Assembly (NCBI GenBank): GCA_033977485.1
Contig: CM066995.1
Coordinates: forward strand, 53,472,162 to 53,536,161
Length of the DNA stretch: 64,000 nucleotides
Direction of reading: 5' to 3'
Source: Hydrangea macrophylla
Lineage: Eukaryota > Streptophyta > Magnoliopsida > Cornales > Hydrangeaceae
Positions 1 to 11,400 of the stretch are shown here, one piece after another. Below the pieces are notes generated by a model that did not search any database, was not told the origin of the DNA, and saw only the letters and a program-made list of their open reading frames with translations. The position numbers and the translations under genes were made by a program. Each line of letters begins with the position of its first letter. Position 1 is the first letter of the stretch.

Positions 1-439
1 AGCTCTTGTTCAAGATCAAGATCGGCTCATTTTAACCAAAATCGTTTATTAAAATGCCATTCTTCCTTACTCCGTCAGTAAGCTTCATTTAAATTTTATT
101 TCTTAACCAAATTAAGTCATATATAGTGCAAACTTGGTAGTAAAAATTAACCTTGTATATTTTCATGTTCATAAACATCACCATGCTCTGGATTGTGTTT
201 GGGCTCAGCTCGTTTGGTAATTGAATCTAGGACAAAATGTTTACTGAGACATTTTTTAAGATATTATGAATGGTTAGTTCATTTACAGCTCTATTTGTGG
301 CTTTGAATTTTTGTTACTTTTTGTTGTCCTTTGAATAAATAGAAATGTTGGATATTTCCCTTTTTTGCTAACATTTCAGAGAGTTGGAGATATGAATTTT
401 CTTTTATTTTTTGTTGTTTATTATTAAATGCTCATGTAG
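1..439 (+). other. 3' part of the first visible GOS12 intron
   Basis: AT-rich sequence ending in the acceptor ATGTAG at 434-439, immediately before the first visible exon. The exon encoding the N-terminal residues is expected upstream of the window. I see no repeat or gene in it. Confidence 0.7.
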
Positions 440-3400
440 GCAAGGATGCTTGAAGCACAGTTGGATGAGCAGATGCACTTGTACCGTAAATTAGTTTCTA
501 CGAAAGCTGATGATGGTACTGAGAATAATCTTGAATCTGGAATAGACCAACTGCTCCAACAACTTCAGCAAGTAAATTCACATATGCAAGCATGGGTATC
601 ATCCGGAGGCTCAGAAATATTTTCTCATACATTGACTCGCCATCAGGAAATCCTTCAAGATCTGACTCAGGTATTGCTAAGTTTTACTGTAGGTAAATTT
701 GGTTGAAGTCTGAACAATAATCATATGATCTTTTGCTTAGTTTGAACTTCACTTTAATGAAAACCAGAAATGCCCGCATACTTGAGTAAACTACTCTTAA
801 AAGTTGCATAGAAATTTTGTGAAAGGAAAATTGGTCATTGGACTTGACTCTATGAATCGGTCAGTATATATAATGATTGTTCTATAGTGTTGTCGAAATA
901 CACACTACATAGTTGCTATTAGCTTCCCTTCAAAAAGAACTTCTGGTGTGAATAGGTTTAGCTTTCATTAGGAGGTGGAGCCCACAGCTGCTGATGTTAA
1001 TTTCTCCTTTGCTCGATATTGGATATCGCAAATTCATTGATGTATAGGATGGAAAAAGTTGGCACCCACTGCACCTTACAACCATCTTACAGATTCAGCA
1101 TTTCGGCATTTCAGCATTCAGGCTATTAGGTGGCCACAATGTGTACTAATATTTAAATTGAGAACAGATTGAAGGGAGGTAAAGCATGTTTATTGTTATG
1201 CCAAATTATATCAGTGCCAAAGGTCATGCCAAATTTGGCACAAGATATAGCATCACTATAATTTGATGGAGGTGTATTTGGAGGGTCATGCTAAAATTTG
1301 ACAATAGCAGACAATAGCATTAGGTTCAGCATGTACACTAGAGATGCTCTAATGTAAATAGACGAAACATAGACTATAATTTGATTTCGTAACATTGTAG
1401 CCTCATAATGTGTGTAAAATATCAGAAACTAAGGGTGTGTTTGATAACCCAATTAAGTGATGAAAATGAAAATTTTCAGCACTTAATTTTTTTCAGTGCG
1501 TTTGATAATGTACCAGTTAATTGAAAAAGCAGCCAAAAATTCACTGAAAACATTAAGTGAAAATTTTCTACTAAAAATAATCACTGAATGCAATATGTTT
1601 TAGTTCTTGAAACACTGTTTTCAGTATTGTAAATGCAAATCACTTAAAATTTTCAGTACTTAAATTCAGCACTTAATTTTCAGTACTTAATTTTCAGTTT
1701 TATCAAACACACCCTAAGTAGTTTTTAGCCTTCAGGTGATGGGGTGTGCTCTAAATAGATGAGTAGATATTGTTATTTGAATGCGATGGTTTAAAATTTG
1801 AGACATTGTAGTATTGTACCCTTGTACGTACGTGTCTTTAAATTTATTTTTATTTATTTATTCCGTATTTCAGGCCTGTTTGGCAACAGGTTCTGCTCTG
1901 GGACTCAGTCACAGAGAACTGCTTTTGGGCAAATGCTCTAATTTCATGTTTGAACAATTGACATTTTTTTTGCCAAATTGTTTCTTTTAGCTTTTGGAGT
2001 TCCGTAACCATTTATATGAGCTCCAAAAGTTGTTGCCAAACGGGGCCTTTATCTATTTACACATGAAACTTTCTATGAGATTGGTTAATTACGTAATTGT
2101 TGCTTTATGGTATTATACTTGCTTGCCCCAACCTTTTGTAATATGGAGTTAATGCCACTCATTATATTGTGCCTTTGAACCACCCATGTAGACCTAGAAT
2201 GATTTCTTTATGCATTTTATTTACACTACCGACATGTAGGAGTTTAAACGGCTGCGCTCTAGCCTTAGAGCTAAGAAAGAACATGCTTCACTGCTCGAAG
2301 ATTTCCGGGAGTTTGATCGGACAAGATTGGATTTGGAAGAAGGTAGTGGTTCTTTTGATCAGGCTCTCCTTAAGGAGCACGCGTCCATCAGCAGAAACAC
2401 AGGGCAGGTATTTGTAGCGAAAATATTGTTCTTTTTTCCCTATCTGAGAAATTTCCCATCCATTTCAGTCCTAATTATGTGGATGTATTAAATATAGTAG
2501 CAGAATTTGATGCTTTATATTTATCTCACAATGAACTGAACTGGCAAGAGCATCTCCAGCAGTGTTAGTTGGTAGGGTAAGTTAAGTTAGTTTAGTGTAT
2601 GCAGTACGCAACGGTGTTAGCCATATAGGAACTTAGATAGGTATATGGTAGCGAAACTTAATTTTACAATTCCCTTACATTCACTTAGCATACGGGTAAA
2701 CGGCAGAGGGATAGCTGGCAAAGGCCTAGGCGGCAAAGCCTTAGCCGGCATAGCCTATGCCGGCCACCACTAGCACTCCCTCCGCCGGCGACCCCATTGT
2801 TCCATTTGAGAATAATAATCGTTGGCCAATGGTAAAAAAACAACTGCTAAAAAAAAATTGAAGCATGTATATAACTGTGTTGGAGACCAAAAAAAAACTT
2901 GCTCACATAAACACACAACAGATTCACAAAACAACAATTTTTTGGATTTTCAGTTCATTCTTTGTTCATCAACATGACTGAATGGGTGAGAGAGTTCCAA
3001 CATGCGACCATTGGAGGATGAAATTCTATGCCATACATATGTCAAGGTGAGCACAAATCCTATAGTCAGGAATAATCAACCGAGAGTTAGGTTTTGGACT
3101 ATCGAGGACGAGTATAATGTGCAGCTTGGAATTGAAATTAAACGGACTGGTGGTAGTTTATTGCTTGGTTGAGTGTTCATGTTTTGGTGGACAATACAAG
3201 TGACCTGGCTGTTCAATACCTATATTCATGGTAGAGCCTCCGGGCGCCTCGGTCATGAAATCAAACCCGAGATAGCTATGTGACGATGACTCTGTAGGTG
3301 ATTGCGTTTGGTACACACCAGGACTATATGTTGCAGTAGATAGAACAGGCAAGCGGATATGGGAGGACAAACCGATGCATAACCTATACTGTCTGTATTT

Positions 3401-5881
3401 ACATACCGTGTTAGTGGAGGTACAACAGGTCCTCAACTAACCTTTGCCCAATGCTCATCGTAAATGCCTTGAGGTACCTCTGTGAAATATAATGAAGAAG
3501 AGACCTGTAACCTATGTAGCACTGACACGTGACACGTGACACGGGTACGATACGATACGGGTACGGGGGTACGGCAATTTCCAAAAATGTAGGGTACGGG
3601 TACGGCTAGGGTACCTTGAATAAAAATATATTTTTAAAAATATATTATAAACAGCATACTTTTAATAATTAAAAAAGAAAAAGAAAAAGAATAAGATTGA
3701 ACAGCACTACTACATATTAATCCATAGCATATTAGCAAAAAAGTAGTCTGAGGACTAAACACATTGTTTTAGCATTACAAGTCCACAACCTTAAAAGAAA
3801 ATAAAAATAAAAAAGTAGAAGAAGAAGCAAGTCCACTAAGTCTAAAACTCTCATGATCTCATCATTCATTGTTGGACCCAGCTTCAGCCACCTCATCATC
3901 ATATATATATATATATTAGTCATAGCTTCAAATTCCTAAAAGACTGACCCAAACATATATATATTAAAACCCTAAGTTCAGAATATGTATATTAAAATAA
4001 ATAATTTATAAAACCTAGTTTGGAAAGAAAAAAGAAAAAGAAAACAAAAAAACCCAACATCTCAGAGATTCTAAATCAGTGAGTTATAAAGACAAGCCCT
4101 AACAATGTAAAGAAGAAAGTTTAAGCATACCTCAAGGCTCAAAGGCTCAAAATATACACCAAAGGGTAGGAGTTGCAGGCCCAGGAGTCGCCGGAGGTGT
4201 CGCAGGTGTCGCCGGAGGTCGCTGGTGTCGCCGGAGGTCGCTGGTGTCGCCGGAAGTCGCACAAGTGGCCGGAGGTTGCAATCGTAGCTCCTCCTCCCAA
4301 GCGGCGCAGAGATCTCCTTCGGTTTTTTTCTTTTTTGCCTTTTTGGAATAAGCTTCTAGGTCAAGCTCTGTATTTAACTATTTAATTTTTTATTATTTCA
4401 GTTGTACCCCCCTGACTTTCAAAAAATACAAACTGACCCCCGCCGTACCCTCTACGTACCCACGAAGTACCCATGGAGTACCCATGGAGTACCCAACATG
4501 AATTCAAAAATTCAAATTAGCAGGACACCTCTGGGGGAGTACCCGACACGTACCCAGGGGTATGGTACGGGTGTCGGTGTCCCCCAAGTACCCGGTACTG
4601 ATACTTCACCCAAATAGGAGTACCCGTGCTTCATAGCCTGTAACGACCCACCTCCCGTCTAGCAACAATATTGTCCGCTTTGGGCCTAAACACAAAGAAC
4701 TTCCCAGGGGGTCACCCATCCCTGAGGAGTATTGGCTCTTGGTCGTCACAAGACCCAACCTGTAGCTCGAAGAACTTCAAAATTTGACTTCTCTATCCTG
4801 GACAAAGGACTGACTGGGTTATGAGGAATTGCAATTCTACCATTCAACTCTCTGTAACAACGCTCTCCTAAATACCAGGTGCCTCCCGAATGCCAGATCC
4901 CATAAAATACCCTTTGCATTGACATACCGTATGCATGTTGAATTACTGGTTCTGTATTATACCGCGAATCATGGAAAGGCGTCCAACGTATCGCATCAGT
5001 TGAACGCATTTCCAACTATTGTTGATGGGAGGCAAATTTGAATCGCACGCTGCCACTTGCCGGCGTTGAGCGTTCAACACGACCCCATTTATGTAACCTC
5101 GGGCACACATCTGTGCGGTTCCTGTGCACTGGCATCGAGGTGTGAAAGTATTCATACAAGAAATATTGCACGCCAAAGTATTGCAATTAGTTCATAAAAG
5201 AAATTTCTCCTAAATTGCAACATGATAAATATTCAAAGGACACATAAAATGCTTACCGCGAAAAATTGCCAGAAACAGTCCATGCTCTTCAATTTGCATC
5301 TACAACACATGTCAAGGGCGTGGTAAAAATGTGCCAATATGGGGGGACCCCCTATCATACCTACCGATCGCAACCACGTCTTCCACTAGTGCTAGCCATC
5401 CAACTAAAATCGTAGGATTGGCATTCAGACAAAATACACTTCCAATTGCATAGAACCAGAACACTCTTGCCAAGATATTTGGGTCTACGGGTTGTTCGGC
5501 CATAAGTAAGGAAATGAGACCTTCAAGATACCTTGAAACATGAGTTATTTTTATACCATCAGATTTGTACGAATCAAAGGTAGTCCTTGGGAACAAGCGT
5601 GCAATAGTGGCCAGAGGTTCGTTTGAGCATTGCTATAATCGGGCAACGGAACACCAACGCCAATTAAAATGCCTAATATTTCTAAAAGGGTAAATTACTT
5701 TGACATCCCCTGAGATTTGGCGTTTTGTTGCAAACCTCTCCTGAGAAGCAACTTTGGAAATTCTGGGTTCTAATCGCTGCGAATCGACGACGAACTGAGA
5801 GTGGGAGTGAAAACAAGCCGATTGAGGGTTCTAATCGCTGCGAGATCTGAGGCAGCGAAGAAACCCTACCCTCGAACCTCT

Positions 5882-5937
<56 letters not shown>

Positions 5938-8443
5938 TTTCTAATCTAAGACTTGCAAATGAATATGGAATCAAAGTCAAAAATAAAGATGAGATCTAAA
6001 CAGAATTGAGAGGTTTTCTCAGAGCTCTCTTTTTCGTTAAGCATAAAGGGATCTAAACATAGTTGAGAGGTTTTTGTGTAGATGTATATGTGTGTGTGTA
6101 TGTGTGTGAAAGAAGTAGAAGATAAGGGTATTTTGGACATTTTGAAACATTAACTTGCTGATGTCATCCATTTTTTGACGCCAGTTAACGGTAGGGGGTG
6201 TCAGTGTTACCAACCCACAAAGGTCAGTGTAACCTAAAAACCCTCAGGGGGTGTGAGTGTAATTTACCCTTTATAAAATTAGAATTAAAAAGAATAATAA
6301 TTTATACAAATTATTAAAAAAAAAAAATTAGTACAACTTTAGAGACATAAATACGTACCGGCTATAGAAGTAAAGTCATGGAGTTATGCCTAATATGATA
6401 TAGGGTAGGTGAAATGTGTGCATCGTATCCCACCATCGCTCGACGGCCGATTCCACTATTTTCTGATAAGAATTTGGCATTTCCATCGAAAGTAACCGAG
6501 ACCATCCAGCACAGTCTATGATTTCTCTTATTTCAGGCCAACGACAAATTCAGGTATACAAGACCCTCTCATCCTGAACATTATCCCCTGAGCATTGGGA
6601 ACGGTATTACCATCCGATGCGTGTACGTTGTCGTCGTCAACGCGTGCTTATTCTTCAACTTCTTGTTCTTCATCTTGAATCTCGGATGGTATCGTGCTGT
6701 TGGTATGCCGCGCCTAACATTCCCCTCCCTCCTACCCAACCCCCGCCCCCCACTCCGGCGAATAATCGATACATGATTATTCCAAAAAATTTCTTTGAAC
6801 AACACACTTTCCAATTATATTTCGCGACTATATTTGAGTATTTGGGTGAAAGTACTAAATGAGAAAATTATACTTGGGGTGAAACATGTAGTTATGTTTT
6901 AATAAGTCCATATTTGTAGATATCAAAAATTAGCCGTTTGATTTTTAATCCGTTGAATAAACTACCGTTGGAGATTTTACCGTTGGAGAGGGACCCACCC
7001 CTGGCCAGCCACTACAATTACCACTAGCCGGCAGAGGGATAGCCTGCTACCTCTAGGCCGCAAAGGCTTAGCTGGCCATCCTCTAGCCGTCATTCACTCC
7101 GCCGCCTACACTCTCACACCATTGTAGAATTTATGCCATCTGTATACCAACTCAAGTTATATTTACGGTATTTAGCCTATATATATATATATATATATAT
7201 ATTTTTACACTACTGGAGATGCTGTAAGTTTAATATTCATGTTCTATGTTACTGAAGCATTGAAGAAGGTTTAATCCTAATGTTGCTGTTTTTGTCAATA
7301 ACTACTGTGTATGAGTGAAGGGAGGAGTATTTTTGGCATATTATGTGATCATACCTCAGAAATTAAAAGTGAATTTTATTTGATATAACTGTAGGACGAA
7401 CCCTGCTTTATGGAACATAATAATGTTGGGCTCTAAGAAATTACATATTAGTGTAGCAGATATGCAAATTCTAAATGGTTTGCAAGACACAAAAAAAAGA
7501 AGAAAAAGAAAATAGAATTAGATGTGGATCCATTGGTGAGATGGTTGAAGTGGTACCCTTTGTCGATAAAAACGAGAAAACCAACTAATATGGTTTTAGA
7601 CATGTAAAACAAAACGAATACCAATAATTGCATCAGTTAGAAGGATGGACAGAATTCATATTGAGAAAGAGGGGTAGTGAAGATCAAAACTGATATGAGT
7701 TCAGGTAGTAATGTAGATTTGATTACACATGGTTTCAAATAGTTTAGGATAAGTCCCCAAAGTCTTGGTGGTGGTGGTTTTCTACGACAATTTGAGGATG
7801 CAACTTTTTTGTTGTGCGCATGTTTTTTATGTTGAGATATTCCTATTGTTTTGTCTACTATGGTTCTTAACTATCTATGAATGCCTGATTTGTTGAACTC
7901 CAGATGATTCTAGCACGAAAAGTTCAGTTGATACACTTTCTTTGTCGTATTTCTTCGGTACTGCAATCTTTAAACTCTTGCAAATCGGTTCCCATTAAAT
8001 TTATAAGTTTGGAGGTCTCAGGCAAGTTTAGTGGAAGATCGGGTAAATGAGAGAAACTAACCCCCTTGTACTAGAGGTTGTACTTTTCACTATTAAAACA
8101 CATACTTACATGGTAAAAAAAATTGAAAATGTTATTGATCAAGGGATGATTGTATATTCTTGTTGGGCAGTGTTCTAAAACTCGGGCTAGGCGTCCCCCC
8201 ACCGCCCAGAGTTTCTCCTAGGCATTTGAAAATTGCCTAAATTACTAGGCGGGGTCCTAGGCGATCCTAGGTGGCTAGGCGTAATTTTCATATATAAAAA
8301 ATAAAAAATTTGAAAATTGCCTAAATTACTAGGCGGGGTCCTAGGTGGCTAGTCATAATTTTCATATATAAAAAATAAAAAATAAAAAATAAAAAAACAA
8401 ATTTACATGTACTAGTCCTCTCATAGTCTCATTTACACGACAC

Positions 8444-8481
<38 letters not shown>

Positions 8482-8749
8482 CAGGAAAAGAGAACCCCCA
8501 ACCCTAATTTTAGAATCAGTCTATCTGAAAGAAATCCTAATTAGGAAAGAGAGAGAGAGGATGCAGGAAAAGAGAACCCCCAATTTAAAACCCTAATTTT
8601 AGAATCAGTCTATCGTAAAGAAATCCTAATTAAAACCGCTGCCCTAGGTACGTACCTCTCCTTCTTCTAGAATCAGTCTATCAAAAAGAAATCCTATTAA
8701 AAACCCCAGCCCCATGTACGTACCTCTCCTTCTTCTTCTTCTTCTGCAG

Positions 8750-8820
<71 letters not shown>

Positions 8821-11267
8821 AGGCTCTTCTAGTGACTGTGTGTGTATGTACGCGCGCGCGCGAGTGTGTCTGTGTAGAGTGTCCGAGAATGTGCGAGTGT
8901 GTGTCTGTGTGCGAGACTCGAGTGTGTGTGTGTTTGTTTGTGTGCAAGTGTGTGTGTAGAGTGTCGGAGTGTGTGCAAGTGTGTGTGTGTAGAGTGTCGG
9001 AGTGTGTGCAAGTGTGTCTCTGTGTGTCTGTGCAAGTGTGTCTGCGTAGTTTGTGTATAAATTAAATGTGTGTTTGTGTAGTGTCTGTGCAGAACTTGTT
9101 TATAAATTAAATGTGTATTAATTTTTATTTATATATATACATATATATATTTCAAAACTTGTTTATATCTGTGCTTGGAAGCAGGAACCTTTTAAATTGG
9201 TCACGCTCCCTCCTCAGACTCTCTGTTCCGTGCTTCTTACTAAGAAGCTTGTCAGAACCTCACTCCCCTCATGTTAGAACCTCGCTCCCACCCCGCTCCG
9301 ATCACAACCAAGTCTCATAATAGCCTATAAATAAATTCAAGTTCTCATTTTGCTCAAATATTTTACCGAAGAAATATTTTTATGCCGGAACATACGACTT
9401 AAGACTTTCAAAAACAAAATTTACAATCAAAATATATTATGTCAATCTAAATTCCACTGCAATAATTAGATATAGAATATATCTATATCAAATATTTGGA
9501 CGCTTCTTAAACGCTCCCAACCTTTGAACCTCTTAAAGTTTTAACACTTCCTCGTTCCTGCCCCCGCCCCCGCTTCATGCTTCGAAGTATCAGTGTATGT
9601 GTGTGTATCAGTGTATGTGTGTGTATCAGTGGTTGTGTGTGTATAATGTGTTAATTTGTTATTTTATTTCAAAACTTGTTTATATCAGTGTATGTGTGTA
9701 TCACTGGTTGTGTATATAATGTGTGTTCATTTTTTTTATTTATGGTTTTTTATTTATTCAGAACTTGTTTATGAATTACATTGTTGATAATGTGACTTTT
9801 TTTTAATATTAGAATTGTCTCTATATTATTAATTTTGCTTTAAAATAATTTTTTTGCCTAGGCCCCCCTCCACTGCTCGCCTAGCCGCCTAGCAAGTTTT
9901 AGAATATTGTTGTTGGGTTCCAAGTCCATGAGTTTTTGCCAAGGGCTTCAAGTGCTGTACAAAACTTAACTCGGGATGCCCTCATAATTATATTTTATAT
10001 TCTTTGGGGCCTCGTTTTAAAGAGGGAGAGTTCTATTATACATCCTAGTGGTTTTGGATGTATTGTACATCCTACTGGTTTTTGGTCCCAATAAGTTGTA
10101 ACTTGGTCCAAACAAGTTGGTCCAAACAAGTTGTAAGTAGGTCCCAAAATGTTTCTAACTTTAAAACTACTTTGGTTTTAAGGTCAAAGTGGTTTTCAAA
10201 CATACAAAAACTCACAACACGTTGGGACCAACTTACAACTTCTTGGGACCAATTTGGGATGTATAATACACCCAAACTATGAAAACCACTAGGGATGTAT
10301 GGTAGAATGACCCTTCAAAGAGAAAAATTGCAGAAAATGTTTATGGATGATCATGGAGATGTGACATTTTTACTGACCTATGCAGTAGATACCTTTCGGT
10401 TTATGTTTGATCATATATTTGTGTAGGCTTTTCCATGTTACAGTGAGTTCAATCTAGATCAGTGCCAAACCTAAGTTTTGATTTTTTTTTTTTTTTTTTT
10501 TTTCTGAAAGTGGGTGTAGATACTGAGTGTAGAATTTTTCACCAGCACCTTGATCAATTCATCTCCGTGGTTATTTCGTCTTGTGTGTTTTTTGTGCATA
10601 TCATCACTCTTTTGGTATTGCCCAGATGGATTCTGTGATTTCTCATGCACAAGAGACCCTAAAGACACTCGTTTTTCAACGTTCAACTTTCGGTGGCATC
10701 AATTCAAAGCTTAGCAATGTCAGCAGCCGCCTCCCAACGGTACGGAATGCTCTCTTGGTTTACATTTCATTTTTTACTTGTCTCCTATCCTTGATGGATT
10801 AGTTTGAAGAGAAACATGGAAAATTAACTATATATTTTAACTTCCATACCATTTAAAAGCATGCAACACTTTGGAATTTTGTTACCCGGTTTGTCGAACG
10901 AGTCCTTGATTGATTAGTGTTTTTGTAGCTGCTTTTTTGTTACGTAGGAGTCAGCGATTGAACTAAAACTCTAAATGTACCCTAAGAACTTGTTCGTTAT
11001 CGAATCAATGCCGTACTAGTTTTTATAAAATCAGACTCAGTCTGAACCTGGATCCTGTTTTTAGTATTCCCAAACAGGCCTTAAATTTATGTAACTTCTG
11101 TTTGAGTATTTATGTCAGCCTAATTGACACTCTTGACTGATCCAACATTGCAGGTTAATCAAATTCTCTCGTCAATAAAGAAGAAGAAGTCCATGGATAC
11201 TATAATCCTTTCTTTGGTTGCCTCTGTCTGCACATTTCTCATTTTGATTTATTGGTTGACCAAATAG
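440..11267 (+). CDS. GOS12: Golgi Qb-SNARE GOS12 (Golgi SNAP receptor complex member 1), 5'-partial, four exons
   Basis: Coding exons 440-670, 2240-2407, 10626-10739 and 11154-11267 (stop TAG 11265-11267) join in frame (all introns phase 0) to give 208 residues. Every intron is GT...AG. The first exon reads ARMLEAQLDEQMHLYRKL, the second EFKRLRSSLRAKKEHASLL, the third MDSVISHAQETLKTLVFQ, and the last VNQILSSIKKKKSMDT followed by a hydrophobic anchor ending YWLTK. This order (N-terminal coiled-coil domain, SNARE motif, single C-terminal membrane anchor) is that of plant GOS12, a vesicle SNARE acting in traffic at the cis-Golgi. Only about 20 N-terminal residues should lie upstream of the window, so the start codon is not visible. 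The frame is intact with no stops or shifts. The third intron is unusually long (8.2 kb) because of transposons, but its splice sites look normal. Identification is by remembered family sequence; orthologue versus paralogue (GOS11/GOS12) was chosen on the LEAQLDEQMH and STKADDGTEN stretches. Confidence 0.93.
1433..1714. mobile_element. Tourist-like MITE (PIF/Harbinger type) in a GOS12 intron
   Basis: The ends are inverted copies of GGGTGTGTTTGATAA (1433-1447 and 1700-1714), flanked on both sides by TAA (1430-1432 and 1715-1717), the 3-bp target duplication typical of PIF/Harbinger elements. Length 282 bp, AT-rich, no coding capacity; the interior repeats the words TTTTCAG and ACTTAA on both arms. 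A diverged relative lies at 12,713-12,970. Confidence 0.85.
1871..2048. mobile_element. Short TIR element (MITE), superfamily unresolved
   Basis: Imperfect inverted ends GGCCTGTTTGGCAACA (about 1873-1888) and the complement of TGTTGCCAAACGGGGCC (about 2031-2047), with further arm complementarity (CTTTTGGAGTTCC against GAGCTCCAAAAG near 1990-2030). No coding capacity. I could not find a convincing target-site duplication, so the exact ends and superfamily are open. Confidence 0.6.
3512..4636. mobile_element. Non-autonomous hAT element with perfect 8-bp TSD, nested
   Basis: The element starts CTATGTAGCAC and ends GTGCTTCATAG (imperfect TIRs) and is flanked by the identical 8-mer CCTGTAAC at 3504-3511 and 4637-4644, the TSD length of the hAT superfamily. 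Just inside both ends lie GC-rich words built from ACGGGTAC / GTACCCG. No transposase is recognisable in 1,125 bp. It sits inside the older element at 2549-7221, so it is the younger of the two. Confidence 0.88.
5688..6269. mobile_element. Mutator-like MITE, nested in the PMD gene
   Basis: Inverted ends start GGGTAAATTAC (5688) and end GTAATTTACCC (6269, with one base change at the inner side), continuing into CCCCTGAG / CCCTCAGGGG. The flanks TTTCTAAAA (5679-5687) and TTTATAAAA (6270-6278) match at 8 of 9 positions, a 9-bp TSD as expected for Mutator elements. It contains a GA microsatellite (5884-5935) and no coding capacity. Confidence 0.8.
5884..5935. repeat. (GA)26 microsatellite
   Basis: Uninterrupted GA dinucleotides inside the Mutator-like MITE. 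Confidence 0.97.
7222..8168 (+). other. GOS12 intron sequence without recognised features
   Basis: AT-rich intron DNA between two transposons. I see no gene, RNA or repeat boundary here. Confidence 0.6.
8169..9909. mobile_element. Non-autonomous hAT element with perfect 8-bp TSD
   Basis: Starts CAGTGTTCTAAAAC and ends with the inverted counterpart GTTTTAGAATATTG; just inside, both ends are rich in GCCTAG / CTAGGC words. Flanked by identical TTGTTGGG at 8161-8168 and 9910-9917, the hAT TSD length. The 1,741-bp interior is noncoding and dominated by microsatellites: GA (8447-8479), CT (8755-8820) and GT/TGTG-rich DNA (8839-9060). Confidence 0.9.
8755..9060. repeat. Compound CT / GT microsatellite tract
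   Basis: About 65 bp of CT repeats followed by more than 200 bp of imperfect TGTG-rich DNA in which the word GAGTGTCGGAGTGTGTGCAA recurs. Open frames here are low-complexity artefacts. Confidence 0.9.
10025..10313. mobile_element. Mutator-like MITE with 9-bp TSD in GOS12 intron 3
   Basis: Inverted arms: TTCTATTATACATCC plus TAGTGGTTTT at the left, and AAAACCACTAGGGATGTAT to GGTAGAATGACCC at the right. Flanks TTTAAAGAG (10016-10024) and TTCAAAGAG (10314-10322) match at 8 of 9. No coding capacity; the interior has repeated AAGTTGTAA / CAAGTTGG words. It ends about 300 bp before the third visible exon. Confidence 0.78.
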
Positions 11268-11400
11268 AAAGCATTGTGGTTTTTTAGGAGAAGCCTTGGG
11301 GCACAATATGGGGGGGATCTAGTATCCATTGTATTGCTTGTAAATACCTTACTGGTTTGTTAATAAATTTTGATATATTCTTTAAAATGTATGGTACATG
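11268..11400 (+). terminator. GOS12 3' UTR with candidate poly(A) signal
   Basis: Sequence after the stop codon contains AATAAA at 11362-11367, about 95 bp downstream of the stop, followed by T-rich DNA, a plausible plant polyadenylation region. The actual cleavage site cannot be read from sequence. Confidence 0.5.

Larger units (their letters stand above)
4746..6560 (-). pseudogene. Plant mobile domain (PMD, MAIN-like) gene of a transposon, decayed
   Basis: Minus-strand pieces match the plant mobile domain in the right order. About 6560-6403 reads WPEIREIIDCAGWSRLL then ERWWDTMHTFHLP, the N-terminal hallmark. About 5680-5610 reads LGILIGVGVPLPDY. 5596-5312 reads RVFWFYAIGSVFC then WLALVEDVVAIGRYDRGS, the conserved core. 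5015-4746 reads IRWTPFHDSRYN with the C-terminal part. The pieces are in different frames with stops, and the Mutator-like MITE at 5688-6269 separates the first two, so the gene is dead. PMD proteins of this type are encoded by transposons and by the host genes MAIN/MAIL1 domesticated from them. Fragment-to-domain assignment is from family memory, not alignment. Confidence 0.72.
2549..7221. mobile_element. Decayed TIR DNA transposon carrying a plant-mobile-domain gene, inside GOS12 intron 3
   Basis: Imperfect inverted ends AGCATCTCCAGCAGTGT at 2549 and its counterpart ending in GGAGATGCT at 7221. Subterminal GC-rich blocks with the phrase CGGCAGAGGGATAGC occur at about 2701 and 7030 in direct orientation. 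The interior carries an antisense plant-mobile-domain pseudogene and two younger insertions (3512-4636 hAT; 5688-6269 Mutator-like). The flanks GCAAG and GTAAG are similar but do not make a clear TSD, so the boundaries and superfamily (PIF or Mutator) are tentative; that the whole span is one element is inferred from the matching ends. Confidence 0.6.

Noticed and set aside
4829..5041. + strand frame opposite the PMD pseudogene
   Set aside because: Shadow of the decayed minus-strand gene.
2549..7221. 9-bp TSD for the PMD-carrying element
   Set aside because: Flanks GCAAG and GTAAG match only loosely and no 9-mer or clean 3-mer duplicates; left as unresolved rather than assigned to Mutator or PIF.
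8714..9065. Open frames over the CT/GT tract and other Leu/Ser, Cys/Val or Glu/Arg runs (also 59853-60145, 62321-62548)
   Set aside because: Microsatellite translations without any protein similarity.
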